Source of the DNA: Odiellus spinosus
Taxonomy: Eukaryota; Arthropoda; Arachnida; Opiliones; Phalangiidae
Direction of reading: 5' to 3'
DNA length: 64,000 nt
NCBI GenBank assembly: GCA_963920705.1
Contig: OY987233.1
Span: 6,810,001-6,874,000 of the forward strand
Below are positions 12,006 through 24,000 of this stretch, in pieces (the first letter of the stretch is position 1; each line of letters starts with the position of its first letter). The position numbers were made by a program, and so were the translations under genes. Below the pieces are notes generated by a model. It did not search any database, was not told the origin of the DNA, and saw only the letters and a program-made list of their open reading frames with translations.

Positions 12006-15000
12006 ATTGATTAGATTATACTTTTAAAATAAGACATGTTTATAGTAAAACATGCAGGAATGCTCTGATATGTACAAAAAATTTGGAAATCTTTCAATTT
12101 TGGCATTCAATTAAAAGGAGAACCATTGAATAATCAAAAGACATTTTCATTATTTTCACATGCACAATTGCGTGTACAATGCCGCATGTCCTTGATATTT
12201 TATAAAACAAAAGGTGGGAAGTCTTTCCTTTAGTCAGTGGCTCTCCTTTTAATTGAATGCTAAAATCTAAATCTTTTCCGTTATGTTTTTGCACAGTTCA
12301 GAAACATTTCTCAAATGTTTTAATACGCAAACAAGTCTTATTTTTAATAGTAGATTCGCTAAAGTAATCAGTTGATTTTCCTCTTCACCCTCCCTTTAAA
12401 AAAAAAAAAAAGTTCCATCAAGCAACTTAACACATGTTAAATAAGTATTATTATCTCAACTGATAAGATTATAGACATGTTTTTTTAATGTTTTTGAAGA
12501 GTGTGAAGAATTTCAGTGAAAGAGAATCTGAACTAAGTTTAAAAGGTTAGTTTAGTCTACAGATATATAATTACCCTTCAATAATTACTGAAAATTATTG
12601 GTTTTTTAAAGGACAAAGGCTGGACTATAAACATGTAGAAGCTCTAGAAGAGGTTTTTAAAAGAGTCCAGTTCAACAAAATCGATTTAGAAGGCTGTTCG
12701 TTAGATGAAGAGGTACTATAAATCTTTATATTTTAAGGGCACCTAAGCTTCTGTACTGTTATCACCTTCAGATGTCTGTAATCCACACATCGCCTCCCCC
12801 ATACCTCTGGAGTTACCATCCCCAATTAAATCCTGGCTCTGACCTTGACAGAATTGATTGAAATAGCTCAGTTGAGATTATCATTGGTTGAGGCAGCTCG
12901 ATTGAGTTTCTCATTGGCTGAGGCAGCTTGATTGAGTTTCTCATTGGCTGAGGCAGTTCGATTGAGTTTCTCATTGGCTGAGGCAGTTCGATTGAGTTTC
13001 TCATTGGCTGAGGCAGTTCGATTGAGTTTCTCATTGGCTGAGGCAGCTCGATTGAGTTTCTCATTGGCTGAGGCAGCTCGGTTGAGTTTCTCATTGGCTG
13101 AGGCAGCTCGGTTGAGTTTCTCATTGGCTGAGGCAGCTCGGTTGAGTTTCTCATTGGCTGAGGCAGCTCGGTTGAGTTTCTCATTGGCTGAGGCAGCTCG
13201 GTTGAGTTTCTCATTGGCTGAGGCAGCTCGGTTGAGTTTCTCATTGGCTGAGGCAGCTCGGTTGAGTTTCTCATTGGCTGAGGCAGCTCGGTTGAGTTTC
13301 TCATTGGCTGAGGCAGTTCGGTTGAGTTTCTCATTGGCTGAGGCAGTTCGGTTGAGTTTCTCATTGGCTGAGGCAGTTCGGTTGAGTTTCTCATTGGCTG
13401 AGGCAGTTCGGTTGAGTTTCTCATTGGCTGAGGCAGCTCGGTTGAGTTTCTCATTGGCTGAGGCAGCTCGGTTGAGTTTCTCATTGGCTGAGGCAGCTCG
13501 GTTGAGTTTCTCATTGGCTGAGGCAGCTCAGTTGAGTTTCTCATTGGCTGAGGCAGCTCAGTTGAGTTTCTCATTGGCTGAGGCAGCTCAGTTGAGTTTC
13601 TCATTGGCTGAGGCAGCTCAGTTGAGTTTCTCATTGGCTGAGACAGCTCAGTGGTTGGCCAGGTCTAGGCCCCTCCACCAATGACGTGTCTGTCTGTTGA
13701 GCCTTTTTTTTTTGGCTGGGGAATATATCTAGTTTTCTTGTTTTTGCTTCTCAATAAGGTTCAAATGTTTGCTACCTCATTCTTTGTCCCTAAAAGTGGC
13801 GCCGCCAGTAATAGGCATGGGTCGACACGTGCCTACCCGAGAATTTATAGGGGGCCTCGAATTTCATTTTTACTTCATATAGAAACATGGTGCCTTTAGC
13901 ATTTATATTTTTGAACAGTCAAATTTTGGGCAAAAACCAACTTTTGCTTTTGTAAAGGATGGAATAAGGAATCAAGGGGGTCGAAAACTTAAAATGTGAA
14001 TGGGTTATTGAGATTTTTTGTACTGGGAAAGATTTCTGCCTTTCAGCAGGAGGGTATGAGTAAAAGCCCCCCACCTGTGTACACTCTAAAAAAATATATA
14101 CATAATCTCCAAAGTAAGGAATGCTTGAAACTTTAGCTTTGGTCAGTGCATAAGTGTTAAAAGCAGTATAGCACAACGGAAGGGGGGGGGGGGGGGGGTT
14201 ATAAACATTTCTGTCAACATGCGGATAGTTATTTGTAGATTCTTAATAACCCTAAAATTGGAATTTGGGCGCTTAAGTATCATATTTCCAATAATTCCAA
14301 GGAAAATCTTGAAGTAGACAAGCAACCTGACCCAATTCAGGCCTCGTCAAATAGATCTCACGCCAAACACGTGAATTTAATTTTGACTAATTTAAAAAAT
14401 TGACGGTGTTTAAAACATGCGTGTGATGTTGAAGTTGCTTTTTATTTCATTGTGCTCCTTTAGAATAACCACCGAAATCGGCTTACTAAATCTTCTATAT
14501 TGGTTATAAATGGTTCAAATTGGAAAATTTCAACATAGTTAGAACAAATAGACCAAATGTAATAACCTGATTTCAATCAAAGTGGAGTGGTTCACTTTTA
14601 TTGAATTCAGGTTATTACATTTGGTCTAAGATTTTTTCCTGATTGGGAAATTTCCTGATCGGAAATTTTCAATTCATGAAAATGAAATTCACGTGTTTGG
14701 CTTGAGACTAATTTGACAAGGCCTGAATAGAGTCAGGTTACATGTCTACTTTAATGGTCTGAACTTTTTCACTTTGAGTAGGCCAAAGTAATTCATAAAA
14801 TATTTGGACACATGCTCTTTTTTGAAAGGTCACGAACTTGATGATTGCTTCCTTTAGAATTTTGGTCCCTACCCTGGAAATTTTGACAATGCTTAATGAT
14901 TTGTTATTCTCTATTTGGTTTTTTAAGGGTGCGGCGGCTCTTTTTGATATGATTGAATACTATGAATCGGCAACGTTCTTAAACATATCCTTTCACAAAA

Positions 15001-18000
15001 ATATTGATTCGAGAGGTTGGCAGGCATGTTCAAGAATGCTCAAAAAGGTTCGTTAATCATTCCCTTACCAAAAAAAGTTAGTCTTAAGAAGTCTTGGGGA
15101 AGTCTTTCGGGTGTCTTATGTAGTCTTAAGAGGTCTTGGGAAAATCTTCCACTGTGTCAATAAGTCTTGGGGAAGTCTTAAAGACTTCCCCAACACTTTT
15201 GTAGTGTTCTTGAAGACCTCTTCAGATCAGACTAACTTTTTTCCATAAGGGTTGTAAGTTTTCTTTCGAAACTCTTACTTAGAAAATTAAACGTTTCAGA
15301 CCCCCTGCTTGCAATACTTGGAGATACGAAACACAAACATAAACGAACAAATGCTTTTAATTCTTGGACGAGCGTTAAGAATCGGATCAAATTTAGTTTC
15401 CTTAAATTTTGAAAATTGCGGGTTAACTGGAAGAGCTATCGTTGTTTTGGGTTAGTTATTTCATCATCCACACTTTTGAACTTGGGAAGAAGGCCTGTGT
15501 CTAATAGTTATCGTACGAATTACAGTGGCAGCTATAAAACTTAATTCAACACTGAAGGAATTGTATCTAGCGGACAATAAGATCTCATCATCTGACGGAA
15601 TACAACTTGGTAATCTACTCAGAACAAATACGTGGCTGGAAACTTTGGATCTTAGTTCGAACCATCTGCAGGTAATTTTGATACTGTGTGTAGTTTAGTG
15701 TTGGTCCAAAACTGATACTGAATCGTGATCTGGGTATCCATATTATGGTTTTACCGATATATATCAGTGTAAGCTTCTAAATTATTTTTGAAAGCTAGAT
15801 GGCGCCAAGGTACATACAAATAAAAATAAACTGATTCTTTCCCCCAGAGCCTCGTTATAATTAGATTTTACTATTAAATATTTTTGGTTTTCTTATTTTT
15901 TAGGATTGCGGTTTGATTCAAGTCGTTGATGGTTTGAAAGAGCAAGCCGAGGGACCGGGTGAAGGACTCAAATCGTTAAATCTCGCCAACAATCACATAT
16001 CACAAAATGGCATCATGCATTTAGGAAAATTCATGGTAAGTTCGCAGGGCTCCCAGACCACCTATATTACCTATAATTACCTATAATTCTGAAGTTATCC
16101 TATGAAAACCTATAAAGTAACTTTTTAACCTATAATACCTATTTTTTGGGTAATTTGTTCAATTTCGCTGATAAAATTCGGAATGATCCATATAACTATA
16201 AAAATTATACTTTTGCTTGAAAAAGTGCAAATGTTCGCAAAAAACACTGGTAATTATTACTCTATTTTATTAGAGGTTAGGTAGACTTTCGGGAGGGGGC
16301 GTGAGTAGCTAGTAGTGCCAAAGAAAGACAGAGGGACTGGTCTAGAGGCTATAGACCTTATATTGCATTACATGTCAGCCAAACCCATATTTTTTGACAC
16401 TAAAAAACTATAAAAAGTCCTAAATTGATATTTTTGGACCTACAAATAACCTAGATTTTGGCTTTTAAAACCTATAATACAATTTTTTTTGGGCTATGCA
16501 CTGGGAGCCCTGGAACATAATTCTGGATAGATGGATTTATGGATAACTTTTAACATGCGTACTGTAAATAGTGAGGAATGACGTCATATGATTAGGTTTA
16601 TCCACAAGTAGTTACATCAAAAGTTGGGAATCTTCAATTATTAGGATATTTCTCATTGAAACCCATGTAAAGAAGATTCGACGCATGCCTTCACAATTTT
16701 GGAAAGAACATAATTCTGGATAGTGTGATTTATGGATAACTTTTAACACGCGTACTGTAAATAGTGATGAATGACGTCATATGATTAGTTTTAACCACAA
16801 GTAGTTACATCAAAAGTTAGGAATCTTCAATTATTAGGATATTTCTCATTGAAACCCATGTAAAGAAGATTCTACGCATGCCTTCACAATTTTGGACAGA
16901 ACATAATTCTGGATAGACTGATTTATGGATAACTTTTAACATGCGTACTGTAAATAGTGATGAATGACGTCATATGATTAGTTTTAGCCAGAGTAGTTAC
17001 ATTAAAAATTAGGAATCTTCAATTATTTGGATATTTCTCATTGAAACCCATGTAAAGAAGATCCGATGCATGCCTTCACAATTTTGGACAGAACATAATT
17101 CTGGATAGACTGATTTATGGATAACTTTTAACATGCGTACTGTAAATAGTGATGAATGACGTCATATGATTAGTTTTAGCCAGAGTAGTTACATTAAAAA
17201 TTAGGAATCTTCAATTATTTGGATATTTCTCATTCAAACCCATGTAAAGAAGATCCGATGCATGCCTTCACAATTTTGGACAGAACATAGTTCTGGATAG
17301 ACTGATTTATGGATAACTTGTAACCCGCGTACTGTAAAGAGTGATGAATGACGTCATATGATTAGTTTTAACCAGAAGTAGTTACATCAAAAATTAGGAA
17401 TCTTCAATTATTAGGATATTTCTCATTGAAACCAAAGTAAGAAGATTCAATGCAGGCCTTCACATTTTTGGGCAGACTGTTCGTTAAAAAGCATATTTTG
17501 CTCAATTTATCTTGAAACACACTCTTTACGAACTTGTTTTCTTTCATCAGGCTGAATTTCGAAGTCTCGTCACGTTGAATATTGGCAATAATAATATCAC
17601 TGATGATGGAATTCATCACTTGAAACAAGGTCTCATGACAACTCAAACGTTGCAAAATATAAGTCTACAAAATTCCAAGATAACTTGCGAAGGTAAGTTG
17701 ATTTTGATTTCTTAAAGGGTAAATGAAAACTGCTACATCACTTTCTTGATTTTACGTTTTTATGAATCTACGTTATCGAAAACCTAAGAAAAATATCAAC
17801 TCTTATTTTTAAGCATCTCCTTAATATGATAGAAAAGGTTTTAAAAATCGGACTTAGTTGTCTGCTACAAAAAAGCATGGAGCCCCTGTGTTTCAATTTC
17901 CGAGGTAGGTATCCGACCAATAGGGGCCGTTTAAACAACGTGACCCCAGAGAAACCATATATATCATATATATAATCAGGCTAAATACCTTAGATAGCGA

Positions 18001-21000
18001 AATAACTGCTCGAAATTGTGTTTTCCTTTATTTAAAAAGCATTATTTCATCTAATAAAATTTATTTAAGTCGCAACGCCCGCTTAAGCGTAGTAAAAATG
18101 TATAATCTTTTAAAAATGCTAAGCCTAAATCAAACCTAAAACGTAAATGAATTTCAAACTCACGCGCCATCTAGGAGGCTATGGTAATATAAACTACTAT
18201 ACACGAGCACGCGGGATTTCGCGAGAGCGCCTATTGGTTCGATATCTACCTCGGAAATTGAAATACAGGGGCTCCGTGCTTTTTTGTAGCAGACAACTAA
18301 GTCCGATCTTTAAAACCTTTTTTATTGTATTTAAGAAATGCTTAAAAATAAGAGTTGATATTTAGGTTTTCGATAACGTAGATTCAGAAAAACTTAAAAT
18401 CAAGAAAGTGATGTAGCAGTTTTCATTTACTGGGAAAAGGCTATCTTCAGTTGATAATGTCAAGTTCCCCTTACAATATTCTTTGCACTCTCTTAACTCT
18501 TCCATAGAGGTAAAGCTTGTAGCGACCCTTTTTGCGTCCTTCTATAAATTCTGTTTCACAAAATATAGTATTTGAATTTTCCTTATAAAATCCTGTATTT
18601 CACATAATTTTAGTTCTAAATTATGCCATAAAACCAAATTTTATGTCCTTACAATCATATATTTTGAAATAAATAATTCTATATTTTCTGTAAGGAATTG
18701 AAATTTATGGTTGAGCTTCCTGAATACTTCATTTCAGCTAATTGTATCCCTTTTAGAGTTCTTTATATTCAGTTTCCGTGTTAACGCGTAAAGGAGCTTT
18801 ATGAAGGCTCGCCTTAACCTGTTCTCATGATTTATCAGAAAGAATATATTTTAGGCGCAGTTGCCCTGGCAGAAATTATCGCTGATACAAAAACAATCAA
18901 GAAAATCAATCTGAAAGAAAACAGCGTTAAAGCTGCTGGCCTAATGGCTTTATCAAAATCCGTCAAGCACAATTCATCTCTTCAAGTACTTGAGCTAGAT
19001 TCCGTTTCCATAAAAGATTTTGTGCGTAGTATTTTACTAGTTAGATACTTCATCACCGCTTAATCAAATAGAGAGTTTATAAATTCAATCTTTACGCAGG
19101 CTTCGGTCGACGCGTTTGAAGAACACAAAGCCATGTTGAGTGAGATTTCGGATAATTGTCAGAAAAATAAAGAGATGTCGAAGAAAGAGCCACCACTCCC
19201 GAAGAATGGCCTTTCGCCTTGTCTCGAGAAGTGCGAAGCTTTACATTCGCCAAAGGTGTTAGAAAAAACGTTAGTTAAATCAGCTTCCACACCATCGAGT
19301 CGATTCAAAGTATGTCCAGTTGTATTGGAAAAGGGTAACAGTGACTCGCTCCTGGATGTAGCTAACTTGAAGGTTTTAAGTTCGAGCGCTCCCGCAGAAA
19401 TGACTTCCTCCCACATTCAGAAATCCCTGGATTACTTGAAAAATCAATTAGCCAATATTAATGGCCTTGTAGGACAAACTGCGGAGCTTCCAAAAACCAC
19501 ATACGCGGCTAACTACATTCCAAGTGATAAGCCAGTACAGTCGGAATTTGAAGATAGTGGGGTAAGTATTACTATTGAACGGATAATGAAGAATAGGAGC
19601 ATGATTTATCTGTTAGCAGTGTTATAATACAGGCTGTTTCTATTTAGACCCTAATTTTGACCTTATTGTTCTACCAGTCTATTTAGGCCCAAATTTTGGA
19701 CCTTTTTAGTCCTCCAGGCTATTTAGGCCAACATGTTTGACCTTATTAATTCACCTGGCTATTTAAGCCCAAATTTTGGATGTTATTTAGACTCAAACTT
19801 TGTCAAGCTATTTAGACTCAAACTTTGTCAAGCTATTTAGACTCAAACTTTGTCAAGCTATTTAGACTCAAACTTTGTCAAGCTATTTAGACTCAAACTT
19901 TGTCAAGCTATTTAGACTCAAACTTTGTCAAGCTATTTAGACTCAAACTTTGTCAAGCTATTTAGACTCAAACTTTGTCAGGCTATTTAGATTCAAACTT
20001 TGTCAAGCTATTTAGACTCAAACTTTGTCAAGCTATTTAGACTCAAACTTTGTCAAGCTATTTAGACTCAAACTTTGTCAAGCTATTTAGACTCAAACTT
20101 TGTCAAGCTATTTAGACTCAAACTTTGTCAAGCTATTTAGACTCAAACTTTGTCAAGCTATTTAGACTCAAACTTTGTCAAGCTATTTAGACTCAAACTT
20201 TGTCAAGCTATTTAGACTCAAACTTTGTCAAGCTATTTAGACTCAAACTTTGTCAAGCTATTTAGACTCAAACTTTGTCAAGCTATTTAGACTCAAACTT
20301 TGTCAAGCTATTTAGACTCAAACTTTGTCAAGCTATTTAGACTCAAACTTTGTCAAGCTATTTAGACTCAAACTTTGTCAAGCTATTTAGACTCAAACTT
20401 TGTCAAGCTATTTAGACTCAAACTTTGTCAAGCTATTTAGACTCAAACTTTGTCAAGCTATTTAGACTCAAACTTTGTCAAGCTATTTAGACTCAAACTT
20501 TGTCAAGCTATTTAGACTCAAACTTTGTCAAGCTATTTAGACTCAAACTTTGTCAAGCTATTTAGACTCAAACTTTGTCAAGCTATTTAGACTCAAACTT
20601 TGTCAAGCTATTTAGACTCAAACTTTGTCAAGCTATTTAGACTCAAACTTTGTCAAGCTATTTAGACTCAAACTTTGTCAAGCTATTTAGACTCAAACTT
20701 TGTCAAGCTATTTAGACTCAAACTTTGTCAAGCTATTTAGACTCAAACTTTGTCAAGCTATTTAGACTCAAACTTTGTCAAGCTATTTAGACTCAAACTT
20801 TGCCAAGCTATTTAGACTCAAACTTTGCCAAGCTATTTAGACTCAAACTTTGCCAAGCTATTTAGACTCAAACTTTGCCAAGCTATTTAGACTCAAACTT
20901 TGCCAAGCTATTTAGACTCAAACTTTGCCAAGCTATTTAGACTCAAACTTTGCCAAGCTATTTAGACTCACTTTGTCAAGCTATTTAGACTCAAACTTTG

Positions 21001-24000
21001 TCAAGCTATTTAGACTCAAACTTTGTCAAGCTATTTAGACTCAAACTTTGTCAAGCTATTTAGACTCAAACTTTGTCAAGCTATTTAGACTCAAACTTTG
21101 TCAAGCTATTTAGACTCAAACTTTGTCAAGCTATTTAGACTCAAACTTTGTCAAGCTATTTAGACTCAAACTTTGTCAAGCTAATTAGACTCAAACTTTG
21201 CCAAGCTATTTAGACTCAAACTTTGCCAAGCTATTTAGACTCAAACTTTGCCAAGCTATTTAGACTCACTTTGTCAAGCTATTTAGACTCAAACTTTGTC
21301 AAGCTATTTAGACTCAAACTTTGTCAAGCTATTTAGACTCAAACTTTGTCAAGCTATTTAGACTCAAACTTTGTCAAGCTATTTAGACTCAAACTTTGTC
21401 AAGCTATTTAGACTCAAACTTTGTCAAGCTATTTAGACTCAAACTTTGTCAAGCTATTTAGACTCAAACTTTGTCAAGCTATTTAGACTCAAACTTTGTC
21501 AAGCTATTTAGACTCAAACTTTGTCAAGCTATTTAGACTCAAACTTTGTCAAGCTATTTAGACTCAAACTTTGTCAAGCTATTTAGACTCAAACTTTGTC
21601 AAGCTATTTAGACTCAAACTTTGTCAAGCTATTTAGATTCAAACTTTGTCAAGCTATTTAGACTCAAACTTTGTCAAGCTATTTAGACTCAAACTTTGTC
21701 AAGCTATTTAGACTCAAACTTTGTCAAGCTATTTAGACTCAAACTTTGTCAAGCTATTTAGACTCAAACTTTGTCAAGCTATTTAGACTCAAACTTTGTC
21801 AAGCTATTTAGACTCAAACTTTGTCAAGCTATTTAGACTCAAACTTTGTCAAGCTATTTAGACTCAAACTTTGTCAAGCTATTTAGACTCAAACTTTGTC
21901 AAGCTATTTAGACTCAAACTTTGTCAAGCTATTTAGACTCAAACTTTGTCAAGCTATTTAGACTCAAACTTTGTCAAGCTATTTAGACTCAAACTTTGTC
22001 AAGCTATTTAGACTCAAACTTTGTCAAGCTATTTAGACTCAAACTTTGTCAAGCTATTTAGACTCAAACTTTGTCAAGCTATTTAGACTCAAACTTTGTC
22101 AAGCTATTTAGACTCAAACTTTGTCAAGCTATTTAGACTCAAACTTTGTCAAGCTATTTAGACTCAAACTTTGTCAAGCTATTTAGACTCAAACTTTGTC
22201 AAGCTATTTAGACTCAAACTTTGTCAAGCTATTTAGACTCAAACTTTGTCAAGCTATTTAGACTCAAACTTTGTCAAGCTATTTAGACTCAAACTTTGTC
22301 AAGCTATTTAGACTCAAACTTTGTCAAGCTATTTAGACTCAAACTTTGTCAAGCTATTTAGACTCAAACTTTGTCAAGCTATTTAGACTCAAACTTTGTC
22401 AAGCTATTTAGACTCAAACTTTGTCAAGCTATTTAGACTCAAACTTTGTCAAGCTATTTAGACTCAAACTTTGTCAAGCTATTTAGACTCAAACTTTGTC
22501 AAGCTATTTAGACTCAAACTTTGTCAAGCTATTTAGACTCAAACTTTGTCAAGCTATTTAGACTCAAACTTTGTCAGGCTATTTAGACTCAAACTTTGTC
22601 AAGCTATTTAGACTCAAACTTTGTCAGGCTATTTAGACTCAAACTTTGTCAAGCTATTTAGACTCAAACTTTGTCAAGCTATTTAGACTCAAACTTTGTC
22701 AAGCTATTTAGACTCAAACTTTGTCAAGCTATTTAGACTCAAACTTTGTCAAGCTATTTAGACTCAAACTTTGTCAGGCTATTTAGACTCAAACTTTGTC
22801 AGGCTATTTAGACTCAAACTTTGTCAGGCTATTTAGACTCAAACTTTGTCAGGCTATTTAGACTCAAACTTTGTCAGGCTATTTAGACTCAAACTTTGTC
22901 AGGCTATTTAGACTCAAACTTTGTCAGGCTATTTAGACTCAAACTTTGTCAGGCTATTTAGACTCAAACTTTGTCAGGCTATTTAGACTCAAACTTTGTC
23001 AGGCTATTTAGACTCAAACTTTGTCAGGCTATTTAGACTCAAACTTTGTCAGGCTATTTAGACTCAAACTTTGTCAGGCTATTTAGACTCAAACTTTGTC
23101 AGGCTATTTAGACTCAAACTTTGTCAGGCTATTTAGACTCAAACTTTGTCAGGCTATTTAGACTCAAACTTTGTCAGGCTATTTAGACTCAAACTTTGTC
23201 AGGCTATTTAGGACCAAAATTTGAGCTGTAATAGCCTATTGACAGCATATGCTTATTTAGGCCCATCTGTGCGCCTGTGGCATATTTAGGCCCCATTTTT
23301 GTGACTAAATAGCTATCAACAAGCAGTCATTGCTATTTATGTCTAAATTTTTGGTCTAAATAGCCTCCAACAGACTCCAGACTATTTCGACGTAAATTGT
23401 GTAGCGCCTCTTATTAGGCCCAAAATTTGGGCCTAATTAACCAGGGACTATTTAGGCTTAAATTTTGGATGTAAATAGCTAGCTACTTCGTAAAAGAAGT
23501 AATAATAACATACAAACTTGCCCAAAGTTTCTCGTTTATAAGTTTTAGACCCTCTTTGATTAGGCGCAGATATTCTTTAATTTTTACCCCTAGACTGAAA
23601 ATGGAATTAGGCTTAGCGGGCACGTATATTCGTTAATTAACTGCAAATTAACGAGAAACCTTTGAGTGAGTTTTTATGTTTCTATTCATTTTATACGCTC
23701 CTAATTGGTTTCTCATCTTCAATAACTCTTTAATTCATTTTTGAGTTGAGTAACAGCTAATATAATTGACTTGTAATTATTTTAGGTATGTGATGTAGGT
23801 CCTGACCAAGCCAATACGAGCAAGTTTGGAGATGTAAACCATGAATCGAGGAATTCAGGGTCTTCTGACGAAGAAGAGAAAAAACAAAAGGGAAAGCCTA
23901 CGAAGAAGCTGACATTTGTTTTACCAGATACGCCACCCTCTGCGCAGAGTTTAAGAAATAAGGATAGGAGAATGAGTACACCGGCAATGCCAATCGCCTC

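Noticed and set aside
12813..13684. Two long open frames on opposite strands (273 and 250 codons) coding perfect decapeptide repeats
   Set aside because: They are produced by the 30-bp tandem array, whose period is divisible by three. The array lies in an intron of PPP1R37 and the frames lack any non-repeat coding context.
19784..23211. CRISPR array
   Set aside because: Units are directly adjoining 25-mers without unique spacers, and the context is a eukaryotic intron.
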